Shown here piece by piece: positions 25,419 to 33,765 of a stretch of 64,000 nucleotides of DNA (position 1 is its first letter; each line of letters starts with the position of its first letter). The translations under genes and the position numbers were made by a program. The stretch is taken from the NCBI RefSeq assembly GCF_014646095.1, contig NZ_BMMU01000012.1, positions 1 through 64,000 of the forward strand, in the 5' to 3' direction. The notes under the pieces are model-generated. The model did not search any database and was not told where the DNA came from. It saw nothing but the letters and a program-made list of their open reading frames with translations. This DNA comes from Streptomyces lacrimifluminis (GTDB taxonomy: Bacteria; Actinomycetota; Actinomycetes; Streptomycetales; Streptomycetaceae).

Positions 25419-25437
25419 CTGGGGGCGGAGCCCCCAG
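25419..25437. terminator. GC-rich hairpin downstream of galU
   Basis: CTGGGGGC-GGA-GCCCCCAG, a perfect 8-bp stem with a 3-base loop, 16 bases past the galU stop. The preceding 45 bases (GCCCGTCCGGCGCTCGAGGA onward) look like the dispersed intergenic repeat seen often near gene ends in Streptomyces, by recollection. The rest of the 25045-25452 gap holds only the decayed anchor. Confidence 0.6.
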
Positions 25438-25452
25438 GAAGGGACCGGGGGG

Positions 25453-26364
25453 TCACTGGGCCCCGCCGGTCTCCTCGTCCTCCAGCTCCTTCGCCATGCG
25501 GCGCAGGTGCGGCCCGTACTCCGGGTCGTTGAGCGCCGCCGCGAACTGGGCGGTGAGGTAGGCGAGCGGGTTGCCCGTGTCGTACCAGCGGCCGTGGATC
25601 ACCTGGCCGTAGACGGCCCGGCTGCCGGCGTAGGCGTTGATGGCGTCGGTGAGGTACACCTCGCCGGTGCGGTGGTCGTACCAGCGCTTGGTCTGGTCGC
25701 GCAGTTCGTCGATGATGCCGGGCGTGATGACGTAGCCGCCGATGGCCGCGTACGCGGAGGGCGCGTCCTGCGGGCGGGGCTTCTCGACCAGGCCGGTGAT
25801 GCGGAGCAGACCGTCGTCGAGGTCCTCCTTGACGACGGGGACGCCGTAGCGCTGCGAGTCGCCCGGGTCCATCGGCATCAGCGCGAGGACCGGGGAGTTG
25901 GTCGCCTCGTACGCCTTGATCAGCTGCTGGGCGCGCGGGACCTCGGCGACGAACACGTCGTCGGGCCACAGCACGAGAATCGGCTCGTCGCCGAAGTTGC
26001 GGGCGGCGTTGAGGACCGGCGTGCCGTTGCCGTACGGGCCGTGCTGGTCGAGGTAGGTGATGTGGCCCAGCCGGGACAGTTCACCTACCTCCTCGACGGC
26101 GTCGGCGTAGGCGGCCTTGCCGTCGGCGCGCAGCTGGTCGACCAGTGCGGGGTTGGGCCGGAAGTGGTCCTGGATCAGGCCCTTCCCGCCGGACACCACG
26201 ATGGTGATGTCGGTGATGCCGGAGGCCACGAGCTCCCGGACGGTGTGCTCGATGACGGGCTTGTCACCGACGGGCAGCATCTCCTTCGGTGTCGCCTTGG
26301 TGAGCGGCAGCAGCCGGGACCCCAGTCCGGCTGCGGGAATGACTGCCCTGCGAATCGTGGCCAT
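25453..26364 (-). CDS. galU: UTP-glucose-1-phosphate uridylyltransferase
   Basis: 303 residues. The nucleotidyltransferase motif is IPAAGLGSRLLPLTKATPKE at residues 8-27, with the uridine-binding LPVGDKP, the metal/phosphate region WPDDVF, and the VEKPRPQDAPS motif of bacterial GalU. It makes UDP-glucose for cell-wall and glycoside synthesis. Transcribed alone on the minus strand, with the hairpin at 25419-25437 behind it. It might supply a sugar donor for the nearby glycosyltransferase, but that is only proximity. Confidence 0.95.
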   Translation of the reverse strand: MATIRRAVIPAAGLGSRLLPLTKATPKEMLPVGDKPVIEHTVRELVASGITDITIVVSGGKGLIQDHFRPNPALVDQLRADGKAAYADAVEEVGELSRLGHITYLDQHGPYGNGTPVLNAARNFGDEPILVLWPDDVFVAEVPRAQQLIKAYEATNSPVLALMPMDPGDSQRYGVPVVKEDLDDGLLRITGLVEKPRPQDAPSAYAAIGGYVITPGIIDELRDQTKRWYDHRTGEVYLTDAINAYAGSRAVYGQVIHGRWYDTGNPLAYLTAQFAAALNDPEYGPHLRRMAKELEDEETGGAQ

Positions 26365-26552
26365 AGGCCCCCCTGTACGAATGCGCGTACGCGTTTCAGC
26401 GGTCGTTGTGCACGGTCGTGCTCGGTGGTGCTGCTCAGTGGTGCTGGTGGGTGCTCACCCGTGCCTGTCGGCGCGGGTGGTGTGACGCTACCAATTCGGC
26501 ATGCCCCACCGCCGTGCCGCCCGGCCCTCCGGGGTGCTCCCCCGGCCACACG

Positions 26553-27782
26553 TCAGGACCGGCGCGGCAGCACGGCGATCGCTCCGAGAGGCACAGCGGC
26601 CAGTATCAGCCAGGGCACCACCGCGGGCAGGCCGGTGTCGAGAAGAGTGCCGGTCAGCGAGCTGCCGACCAGCACGATCAGGCCGGATACCGACGAAAGG
26701 GCGCCGGTGTAGAGGCCGAGCCGGCCCTCCTCGGCGAGGTCGGGCACCCAGGCGCGGGCCACCGGGGCGACCAGCATCTGGCCGAAGGTGAGCAGTACGA
26801 CGAAGCCGGCCGCGGGCAGCAGCCCGGCCGTGCCGGTCCACCCTGCGGGCCTGGCCAGCGCCACCACCGCGAACCCGGCGGAGATCAGCAGCATGCCGAC
26901 GACCATCGAGCGGCGCAGGGCGAGCCGGTCGCCGACCCAGCGGGTGACCGGCAGTTGGGCGGTCACCACGAGCAGCGAGGACAGGGCGAACAGCCAGGCC
27001 AGCGCGGTCTGCGAGCCGGTCGCGCGCTCCACCTCGGCGGGCAGCGCCAGATACAGCTGGTTGTACGCGAGCAGATAGGCGCCGTACGCGGAACAGAGTG
27101 CCAGAAATCGACGGTTGCGCAGCAATGTGCGCACGCCCCCTTTCGCGGCTATGCGCTCCCGGCCGGGTATGTGCTGCGGGAGGAGCCAGGCGTGCCCGGC
27201 GAGGACGAGGACGAAGATTCCGGCGCCCGCGAGGCACACCAGCCGGAAGTCGACGGACAGCAGCAGACCGCCGAGGAGCGGCCCGACGAAGGCGCCCGCC
27301 TGTCCGGCGACGGTGAACAGCGCGAGGACCCGGGTGCGCGAGCCCTTGCCCTCCTCCTCCCAGACCACTGCCTGCCGGGCCACCTCGGACTCGACGGCGG
27401 GCGAGAACAGCGCGGCGGCGAAACCGATGAGGAGGACGGAACCGATGACCGTCGCGGTGGAGCCGGCGTAGCCGAGCCAGGCGAAGCCCGCGATGCGCAG
27501 GGCGCAGCCCGCGAGCACCACCGGCCGGATGCCGTACCGGTCGGCGAGCGCGCCGCCGACGACGAACAGCCCCTGCTGGCTGAACGTGCGCAGCCCGAGG
27601 ACGAACCCGACGAGCCACCCGGCCATGCCGATCGCCTGTCCCAGATGCTCGGAGAGGAAGGGCAGGACAGCGAAGAAGCCGACGTTGAAGGCGAGTTGGG
27701 TCAGGATGAGCAGTCGCAGCAGCGGCGAGAGGCGCGTCCGGGTGGGGGCCTTGCCCTCGACGGCGATTGCGGGCGCGGTCAC
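26553..27782 (-). CDS. MFS exporter, CntE/MdtH-like
   Basis: 409 residues from the ATG at 27782. Twelve membrane segments; the loop motif GGALADRYGIRPVV after TM2 and an N-terminal LTQLAFNVGFFAVLPFLSEH segment are typical of the small-molecule/metallophore exporter branch. Third gene of an operon with a binding protein and a fused permease; in staphylopine-type loci a similar exporter sits beside the metal-complex importer. A metallophore export role is therefore possible. The start overlaps the stop of a 46-residue hybrid ORF derived from its own N-terminus. Confidence 0.8.
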   Translation of the reverse strand: MTAPAIAVEGKAPTRTRLSPLLRLLILTQLAFNVGFFAVLPFLSEHLGQAIGMAGWLVGFVLGLRTFSQQGLFVVGGALADRYGIRPVVLAGCALRIAGFAWLGYAGSTATVIGSVLLIGFAAALFSPAVESEVARQAVVWEEEGKGSRTRVLALFTVAGQAGAFVGPLLGGLLLSVDFRLVCLAGAGIFVLVLAGHAWLLPQHIPGRERIAAKGGVRTLLRNRRFLALCSAYGAYLLAYNQLYLALPAEVERATGSQTALAWLFALSSLLVVTAQLPVTRWVGDRLALRRSMVVGMLLISAGFAVVALARPAGWTGTAGLLPAAGFVVLLTFGQMLVAPVARAWVPDLAEEGRLGLYTGALSSVSGLIVLVGSSLTGTLLDTGLPAVVPWLILAAVPLGAIAVLPRRS

Positions 27783-27919
27783 AGGAAGGCCAACTCTCGC
27801 GTTTCCGGATGCGGTTGGGTCACTCGCACCGTCTCCCGCCGCTGCTGCGTCTTGGGCAGCGGCGACAGGCGCATCAAGGCGGGCGCCTTGTCCTTGGCGA
27901 CGGCGGCAGGGGTGGTCAT
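27779..27919 (-). pseudogene. 46-residue hybrid mini-ORF from junction duplication
   Basis: It begins at the ATG overlapping the permease stop and ends overlapping the MFS start, both as ATGA. Residues 1-20 (MTTPAAVAKDKAPALMRLSP) copy the MFS head (MTAPAIAVEGKAPTRTRLSP). The end (QPHPETRELAFL) copies the permease tail (QPLPETRELAFQ). The offset between copies is 137 bases. Same architecture as the hybrid ORF at 16.2 kb; no function expected from its sequence. Confidence 0.85.
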
Positions 27920-29676
27920 TGGAAGGCCAGCTCTCGCGTTTCCGGAAGCGGTTGGGGCGCCCGCACCGCCTTCCGGGGGCGTCGGACCGTGAGGCCCGCC
28001 GCGGTCACGGCCAGGGCGCCGAGCAGGGCGAGCACGGCGGCGGGGGCGAGGACCGCCCAGGGGGCCCGTTCGGCGTACGGCTGGTTCTCGGCGAGGAGCA
28101 ACCCCCATTCCGGGGAGGGCGGTTGGGCGCCGAGACCGAGGAAGCCGAGGGCCGCCAGGGCGAGGGCGACATTGGGCAGCCGCAGCAGGGCGTGCCGGGT
28201 GACCGGGGGCAGCGCGGCGGGCAGGAGCTCATGGCGCAGGACGTACCAGCGGTCGGCGCCGAGGCCTCGGGTGGCCGTGACATGCAGGGTGGCCCGTTCC
28301 TGGCTCAGCAGGGCGGCGGTGTGCGCGGCCAGGGGCGCCCAGGCGACGGCGGTCACGGCGAGCGCGGGGGTGGCGCCGCCGCTCCCCACGACCGCCGTGA
28401 CCAGCAGCGCGGCGAGTACGGGCGGTATCGCGTTGACGGTGTCGACGAGCGGTCCGGACAGCCGGGGCACCAGCCCGAGCACCAGGCCGATCAGCAGGGC
28501 GGCGGCGCTGATCGCGGTGGCGAGCAGCAGCGTGTCGAGAGCGCCGTGCCCGACGCGGGCGAGAACGTCGCGGCCGAGCGCGTCCGTGCCGAACGGGTGC
28601 GCCCAGGAGGGAGGTTGGAGCCGGGCCCGGGTGTCCAGCGCGAGCGGATCGCGCGGCAGCCCGAGGGCGACGACACCGAGCAGCACACCGGCGTACAACA
28701 GGGGCGGGGTGCGGCGGGCGGGCGGCGCGGGCCGGTGCAGGGAGGAGAGGCCTCCGTCGCGCAGGGCGGGGCCGATGAGCAGCCGGGCCGTGACCCGGGT
28801 CGCGACCGCCGCGAGGGCCGCGAGCAGGACGAGTGCGAGGGTGCTCGCCTGGAGGACGGGCAGGTCCTGGGCGATGGCGGCCTGGAGGGCGGTGCGGCCG
28901 AGGCCCGGGATGTCGAAGATCTGCTCGACGGCGACCGAGCCGCCGGTGAGTCCGACGACGAACAGCCCGGCGTTCGGCAGCAGTGGGGGCAGACAGCGCC
29001 GCACGGCCTGGCTCGCGATGCGCCGGGCCGGGATGCCTCGTGCGGCGGCGGCCAGCGCCCAGGGCTCGGCGAAGGCGCCGGGCAGCAGATCGTCGAGGAG
29101 CCGCCCGAGCAGCGCACCGGCGGGCAGGCCGAGGGCGAGGCCGGGCAGGATCGTCCACTGGAGTCCGTACCAGCCGAGGGCGGGCAGCCACCCGAGCTGG
29201 ACGCCGACGACGGTGGCCAGCACGGACGCGGTGAGGAACTCGGGCAGCGCGGCGACCATCGCGGACCCGCTGCCGCCCCCGCGCCGCCGCCCGCCGTCGC
29301 ACAACGTGCGGGCGCACACCAGGGCGGCGACGAACAGGGCGATGGTCAGCGCCACGGCCATGAGCAGCAGCGAGGCGCCGAGCGCCCGCAGGACATCGGG
29401 CATGACCTCGGACCCGGAGATCCAGGACCGCCCGGCGTCGCCGCGCGGCAGCCCGCTGAGCCAGTCCCCGAGCAGCCGCAACGGCCCGGCGTCGAGGCCG
29501 AGTCGCGCCCGGATGTCGGCCAGCACGGCCGGGGTGGCCTCGCGCTCCGCCGAACGTGCCTTGAGCACGGTGAACGCCGGGTCGGTGCGGGTCAGCCAGG
29601 GCAGCAGACCGATCCCGCAGACGAGGACCGCGGCGAGCAGAGCACGCCACAGGAGCGTGCCCACACGTCCCCGCAC
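27916..29676 (-). CDS. ABC transporter permease, two domains fused (DppB-DppC type)
   Basis: 586 residues, GTG start at 29676, three bases after the binding-protein gene. Residues 1-300 match a DppB-like permease ending in GPALRDGG. Residues 320-586 match a DppC-like permease, with HPFGTDALGRDVLARV and the coupling-helix region VTAVAWAPLAAHTAALL and TATRGLGADRWYVLRHELLP. Oligopeptide/nickel importers usually have two separate permeases; here both are in one chain. No ATPase gene lies in the window, so the energising subunits must be elsewhere. Together with the lipoprotein it should form a peptide-, nickel- or metallophore-type importer. Confidence 0.85.
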   Translation of the reverse strand: MRGRVGTLLWRALLAAVLVCGIGLLPWLTRTDPAFTVLKARSAEREATPAVLADIRARLGLDAGPLRLLGDWLSGLPRGDAGRSWISGSEVMPDVLRALGASLLLMAVALTIALFVAALVCARTLCDGGRRRGGGSGSAMVAALPEFLTASVLATVVGVQLGWLPALGWYGLQWTILPGLALGLPAGALLGRLLDDLLPGAFAEPWALAAAARGIPARRIASQAVRRCLPPLLPNAGLFVVGLTGGSVAVEQIFDIPGLGRTALQAAIAQDLPVLQASTLALVLLAALAAVATRVTARLLIGPALRDGGLSSLHRPAPPARRTPPLLYAGVLLGVVALGLPRDPLALDTRARLQPPSWAHPFGTDALGRDVLARVGHGALDTLLLATAISAAALLIGLVLGLVPRLSGPLVDTVNAIPPVLAALLVTAVVGSGGATPALAVTAVAWAPLAAHTAALLSQERATLHVTATRGLGADRWYVLRHELLPAALPPVTRHALLRLPNVALALAALGFLGLGAQPPSPEWGLLLAENQPYAERAPWAVLAPAAVLALLGALAVTAAGLTVRRPRKAVRAPQPLPETRELAFQ

Positions 29677-29679
29677 AGG

Positions 29680-31182
29680 TCAGCGCCGCGTTCCGGTACC
29701 GACCAGCGTGCGCTCGTACGGATCGAGGAGCACGCCCCGTACGTCGGCGTCGACGCCGGTGATGATCCGCTGGTGGGCCAGCGGGACGACGGCGTCGTCG
29801 CCGAGGATCAGGGCTTCGGCCGTCATGGCCGCGTCCTGGCGCTCGGCGGTGTCCGCGATGCCCTCGGCCTTGGCGACGGCCTGGTCGACCTTCTTGTCGC
29901 AGAGCAGGGAGAGGTTGTAGCCACCGTCGCAGGTGTAGTCGCTGGCGAGGACCGAGACGGGGTCACCGGAGTCGAGCATGGTGTTGCGGGCGGCGACAAG
30001 GGCGTCGAACTTACCGGCCAGCGCGTCGCTTTCGATGCGCGAGTACTCCCGCACCTCCAGTTTCACCTTGAACCCGGCCTTCTCCAGCTGTTGCTTCAAC
30101 ACCTGGGCGGCTTCCGGGAGTTCGGGCCGGTTGTCGTACGTGGCGAGGGTGATGGAAGCGCCCTTGGGCGCAGCAGCCTTCGCCCGCCCGGTGGGCTGGA
30201 CACGCTTGCCCTCGGCCCAGCTGAGCGCCGGGCCGTAGATGCCCTGGCCGGCGTCGGCGTGGCCTTCGTAGACACCGTCGGCGATCGCGGAGGTGTCCAC
30301 GGCGGCGCGGGCGGCGGCCCGGAGCTTCGCGTCCTTGAACACGCCGGTTTTGGTGTTGAGGTGCAGGAAGGCGGTGCGGGCCGTGGCGGTCTCGCGGCGG
30401 GTCGCCTTGTCGAGGGAGGCGGCCTGGGCGACGGGAATCGACTCCGCGATGTCGACCTGTCCGGTACGCAGGGCGTTGGCGCGGGCGGTGCCGTCGGCGA
30501 TGAACCGCGCGTCGATCCCGGCCGCCTGGGCGCGTCCGCCCCAGTAGTCGTCGAACCGGTCGAGGGTCGCCGCGGTGGACCCGGTGGTCTTCGTCAGCTC
30601 GAAGGGCCCGGTGGCGGTGCCGACCGGGTCGACGGCACCTTTCTTCGCGAACGCCTTGGGCGCGAGCACGGCGAGGCCGGGGCTGGACAGACGCAGCGGG
30701 AGCACGGGGTCGGGCTCGGCGGTGGTGACGGATATACGTCCGTCACCGGCGGCCTTCGCGGTGAGGGTCACGCCGGTGAGCGCGGCGGGCTCGGGCTCTG
30801 CCTGGGTGGCCCGGGTGAGGGCGGCGGCGACGGTGGCCGCGGTGACGTCGGTGCCGTCCTGGAAGGCGGCCTCGCGCAGGGTGAACAGCCAGGTGCGGTC
30901 GTCCTTGCGGGTCCAGGACTCGGCGAGCGCGGGAGCGGCGGAGCCGTTGGCGTCCAGGGCGGTCAGGCCCTCGGTGACGCCGAGGCGGCTGAGGATGGTG
31001 GCGTCGGCACCGTACGGCGAGAGGTTCTCGGTCGGCGGGAAGGCGAGCGCGACCCGCAGCCGGGAGCCGGATCCGGCGTCCGACGAGGAGTCGCTGTCGT
31101 CGCCGCCGGAGGCGAAGCAGCCGGTGAGCAGCGGGGAGAGCAGCAGTCCGACGAGCAGTCGGCGACGGCGGGGGGTGCGCAT
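29680..31182 (-). CDS. ABC transporter substrate-binding lipoprotein, SBP_bac_5 family
   Basis: 500 residues. Signal peptide with Arg-rich start and lipobox LLTG-C at residues 18-22, then a Ser/Asp-rich linker. The SBP family 5 body follows: NLSPYGADATILSRL, LAESWTRKDDRTWLFTLREA, and RNTMLDSGDPVSVLASDY. Members bind peptides, nickel or metal-opine complexes. A Zur-like box lies about 105 bases upstream of the start, hinting at zinc-responsive import. First gene of the operon SBP-permease-exporter. Confidence 0.87.
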   Translation of the reverse strand: MRTPRRRRLLVGLLLSPLLTGCFASGGDDSDSSSDAGSGSRLRVALAFPPTENLSPYGADATILSRLGVTEGLTALDANGSAAPALAESWTRKDDRTWLFTLREAAFQDGTDVTAATVAAALTRATQAEPEPAALTGVTLTAKAAGDGRISVTTAEPDPVLPLRLSSPGLAVLAPKAFAKKGAVDPVGTATGPFELTKTTGSTAATLDRFDDYWGGRAQAAGIDARFIADGTARANALRTGQVDIAESIPVAQAASLDKATRRETATARTAFLHLNTKTGVFKDAKLRAAARAAVDTSAIADGVYEGHADAGQGIYGPALSWAEGKRVQPTGRAKAAAPKGASITLATYDNRPELPEAAQVLKQQLEKAGFKVKLEVREYSRIESDALAGKFDALVAARNTMLDSGDPVSVLASDYTCDGGYNLSLLCDKKVDQAVAKAEGIADTAERQDAAMTAEALILGDDAVVPLAHQRIITGVDADVRGVLLDPYERTLVGTGTRR

Positions 31183-31287
31183 GGTCCTCGGTTCCGTAAA
31201 GGTCTACACAGGGGGTTTCACACAGGGACGGGCAGCACGAAGGAGCCGTCCGGGGACGGGTCGGCCGCACAGAAACGGCAGCCTAGC

Positions 31288-31302
31288 TGATAATCATTTC
31301 CA
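31288..31302 (-). promoter_or_regulatory. Zur-like box upstream of the importer operon
   Basis: On the minus strand TGGAAATGATTATCA, a 7-1-7 dyad close to the Streptomyces Zur consensus TGAAAATGATTTTCA (13 of 15 positions as I recall it). It is embedded in a larger dyad CTAGCT...AGCTAG (31283-31310). A Fur-family site of another metal specificity is the alternative. Confidence 0.5.
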
Positions 31303-31330
31303 ATAGCTAGCCCGACCCCGCCACCGACGA

Positions 31331-31873
31331 TCACCGCGCCAACGGAACCTCGAAGTGCACGACAGCCTGCCCGCCGCCCGCGTCCTCGCGCTCGTCGTGC
31401 ACGACCTTGCCCAGCGACCGCCAGAAGCCCTCGGCGCCGGGCACCGTCGGGTCCGTGTGTAGATACACGGCGCGATAACCGCCGTCGGCCGCCGCGAAGG
31501 CCAGCAGTTCGGCCACCAGCCGCCGGGCCAGACCGCGCCTGCGGTGTTCCGGACGGACGTAGACCCGACGCAACTGCGCGGTGACACCCGAGGGATAACT
31601 CTCGGCGAGCCGGCGCGGGTTCGGCGGATGAAGGGGACCGCGCGAGTCGAGGGCGGCGGTGGCCGCGACGCTCGCGTCGCGTTCGTCGACGGCGACCAGG
31701 AGGGTGTGGCGGGCGGGCGCGAGATAGGCGGACGCCGGGTCGACGATGTCGCCGTGCCAGCGCGGCACATAACCCGTTCCGAAGTCGCGGTAGACGGTGT
31801 CGAGCATGACGGCTCGCGCGCCGTCGAGATCGTCGGGGGTCGCCGTCCTGATGCAGTAATCATGCACCTGCAC
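31331..31873 (-). CDS. GNAT family N-acetyltransferase
   Basis: About 180 residues with a GTG start at 31873 (or 31867); the open frame reaches 31993 but the extra part is poor. Acetyl-CoA binding motif LRRVYVRPEHRRRGLARRLV (Q/RxxGxG/A type) near residue 110 and the final FWRSLGKVVHDERED region support GNAT. Substrate unknown. Divergent from the CooC-like ATPase gene and adjacent to both Zur-like boxes. Confidence 0.8.
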   Translation of the reverse strand: MQVHDYCIRTATPDDLDGARAVMLDTVYRDFGTGYVPRWHGDIVDPASAYLAPARHTLLVAVDERDASVAATAALDSRGPLHPPNPRRLAESYPSGVTAQLRRVYVRPEHRRRGLARRLVAELLAFAAADGGYRAVYLHTDPTVPGAEGFWRSLGKVVHDEREDAGGGQAVVHFEVPLAR

Positions 31874-31987
31874 ATCATATGCATTTAAGTTGATCCAACA
31901 AACGATCGCCAACTCCAGGCAGTCGCTGCCTAGTTGAGGGTGAGGCGATTTGACAGATCCCCGGGCGCCGCATAAAAACTTGCCACA

Positions 31988-32002
31988 TGACATTCATTTT
32001 CA
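31988..32002 (+). promoter_or_regulatory. Zur-like box upstream of the CooC-like ATPase
   Basis: TGACATTCATTTTCA, 13 of 15 matches to TGAAAATCATTTTCA, 50 bases before the ATPase start. It overlaps a second near-palindrome TCATTTTCAAAATGA at 31994-32008. AT-richness stands out against the surrounding GC-rich DNA. Confidence 0.55.
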
Positions 32003-32051
32003 AAATGACGGGCGCGGTGCCGGCCACCGCAGAACGAGGAGCGGCCCGGTA

Positions 32052-33002
32052 ATGCGCGTCGCGTTCGTCGGCAAGGGCGGCAGCGGCAAGACCACGCTGT
32101 CCGCACTGTTCTCCCGCCATCTCGCACGCTCCGGCGCGCCCGTGGTCGCCATCGACGGCGACATCAACCAGCACCTGGCCGAGGCGCTCGACCCGGTCGG
32201 CGGCGAGGCGTTCGCCGCGCCGCCGCTCAGCGCCCACCTCGGCGACATCAAGGACTACCTGCGCGGCACCAACCCACGCATCGAGTCGCGCGAGGCCATG
32301 GTCAAGACGACCCCGGCCGGCCGGGGCTCACGGCTGCTGCGCCCGCTCGGCGACGACGAGATCCATACCCGGCACGTCGAACGGGTGGGCGGCGTACCGC
32401 TGATGGCGACCGGCGCCTTCGAGGAGAGCGACCTGGGAGTGGCCTGCTACCACTCCAAGCTGGGCGCGGTGGAGTTGTACCTCAACCATCTCGTCGACGG
32501 CCCCGGTGAGTACGTCGTCGTCGACATGACCGCCGGCGCGGACGCCTTCGCCTCCGGGCTGTTCACCCGGTTCGACATGACGTTCCTGGTGGCCGAACCG
32601 ACGCGCAAGGGCGTCTCCGTATACCGCCAGTACCGCGATCACGCCCGCGAGTTCGGGATTCCGCTCGCGGTGATCGGCAACAAGGTGACCGGCGAGGACG
32701 ACCTGCTCTTCCTCAAGGAGGAGACCGGCGACGACCTGCTCACCCACCTCGTCCAGTCCAGTTGGGTGCGTGCCGCCGAACAGGGCCGCGACCAGGGCGA
32801 ACTGGAGCCGCAGAACCTGCACGCGCTGAACCAGCTCCGGGACGCGGTCGACGCCCGCCCCAAGGACTGGGCCGCCTTCCAGCGGCACGCCGTCGAGTTC
32901 CATCTGCGCAACGCCCGCGCCTGGGCGGACAGGGCGACGGGCCTGGACCTGGCCGAGCAGGTGGACCCCGAGTTCATGCACGGGCCCGCCGCACTCACCT
33001 GA
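32052..33002 (+). CDS. CooC/ParA-type P-loop ATPase
   Basis: 316 residues from the ATG at 32052. Deviant Walker A FVGKGGSGKTTLSALF at residues 5-20, DGDINQHLAEAL as switch region, and VVVDMTAGADAF as the Walker B area. This resembles the SIMIBI-class CooC/nitrogenase-iron-protein-like ATPases that load metals or partition cargo. The upstream Zur-like box suggests a role in metal homeostasis, such as metallochaperone or insertase, which is inference. The following small gene begins 68 bases later and may be co-transcribed. Confidence 0.82.
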   Translation: MRVAFVGKGGSGKTTLSALFSRHLARSGAPVVAIDGDINQHLAEALDPVGGEAFAAPPLSAHLGDIKDYLRGTNPRIESREAMVKTTPAGRGSRLLRPLGDDEIHTRHVERVGGVPLMATGAFEESDLGVACYHSKLGAVELYLNHLVDGPGEYVVVDMTAGADAFASGLFTRFDMTFLVAEPTRKGVSVYRQYRDHAREFGIPLAVIGNKVTGEDDLLFLKEETGDDLLTHLVQSSWVRAAEQGRDQGELEPQNLHALNQLRDAVDARPKDWAAFQRHAVEFHLRNARAWADRATGLDLAEQVDPEFMHGPAALT

Positions 33003-33070
33003 TCCCACCGCGTTCGTACCACCCGTGAGAACGCAAGAAATTCAAAGAAGAAGAACAGGACACCCCATTC

Positions 33071-33463
33071 ATGTCGCTCGACGTCTCCCCCCAACTCCTC
33101 GCCGAAGCCGAGCAGGGTGACATCCGTGAGGACGACTTCGTCGAAACCGTCCGCACCTCTCTCCCGTACGCCTACCGGCTCATCGCCGACCTCGCGTCCG
33201 AACTCCAGGGCGGCACCGCCGAGTTCGCCGACAACCAGACCCCGCCGCCCTCCGAGAAGGAGCGCGGCCAACTGCTGCGGGCGCTGGCCAGCGACGCGAT
33301 CCGGGGGAGCCTGGAGCGGCACTTCGGCATCGCGCTCGCCTTCCAGAACTGCCACCGGGTCGCGGCCTTCCACCCCGGGGCGCGGAGCGGCGCGACCTAC
33401 GCCCGCTTCACCTCGCTGCGCTCGCAGGTCCTCAACCAGTCGCCGGAGTTCCGCGACTGCTGA
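33071..33463 (+). CDS. conserved Streptomyces hypothetical protein
   Basis: 130 residues, mostly helical and acidic at the N-terminus (SPQLLAEAEQGDIREDDFV), with a SLPYAYRLIADLASELQG segment and a C-terminus NCHRVAAFHPGARSGATYARF. It looks like a small conserved actinobacterial family of unknown function. No membrane segment, no metal motif. It follows the ATPase gene in the same direction and is separated from the sigma factor gene by a 302-bp gap. Confidence 0.75.
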   Translation: MSLDVSPQLLAEAEQGDIREDDFVETVRTSLPYAYRLIADLASELQGGTAEFADNQTPPPSEKERGQLLRALASDAIRGSLERHFGIALAFQNCHRVAAFHPGARSGATYARFTSLRSQVLNQSPEFRDC

Positions 33464-33491
33464 CACGCCGGCGGCCCGCCGCACCTGATGG

Positions 33492-33540
33492 CAATTCCCC
33501 GGGGGCAGGGAAGGGGAAATGGGGAATCTCCGGGGAATTG
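33492..33540. other. long inverted repeat after the hypothetical gene
   Basis: CAATTCCCCGG (33492-33502) and CCGGGGAATTG (33530-33540) form a perfect 11-bp stem with a 27-base loop. No T-tract follows. It could be a weak terminator or a regulator site upstream of the sigma factor gene. The rest of the 33464-33765 gap shows CGAATTCGATAACGATTCGG but no clear promoter. Confidence 0.4.
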
Positions 33541-33765
33541 ACAAGGGCGCATATCCGTGGCCCGAATTCCGGCCCTGCCGAATTCGATAACGATTCGGAG
33601 ACCCCACGGCCCCCTGTACCCTAGGGTCGAACGGGTGATCGATATCAGCCCGGGGGGGGGCGGGTCCGACGGTGGCCTGGTGTCTGCCCAGGAGACCCCG
33701 GAACACGTGACGGCGGTGCCTCGTTCTCCTACAGGGACGTTCCTGCGTGCACTCCTGGAGAGGAA

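Noticed and set aside
27493..31290. 1265-residue plus-strand open frame
   Set aside because: Exactly antisense to the MFS, permease and binding-protein genes; composition is Gly/Glu/Arg-rich shadow sequence with no domain. High GC leaves antisense frames open.
31288..31302. Iron box for a DtxR-type (DmdR) repressor
   Set aside because: The DmdR consensus has a TTAGGTTAGGCT-type core; this dyad is the shorter TGAAAAT-N-ATTTTCA type, closer to Zur.
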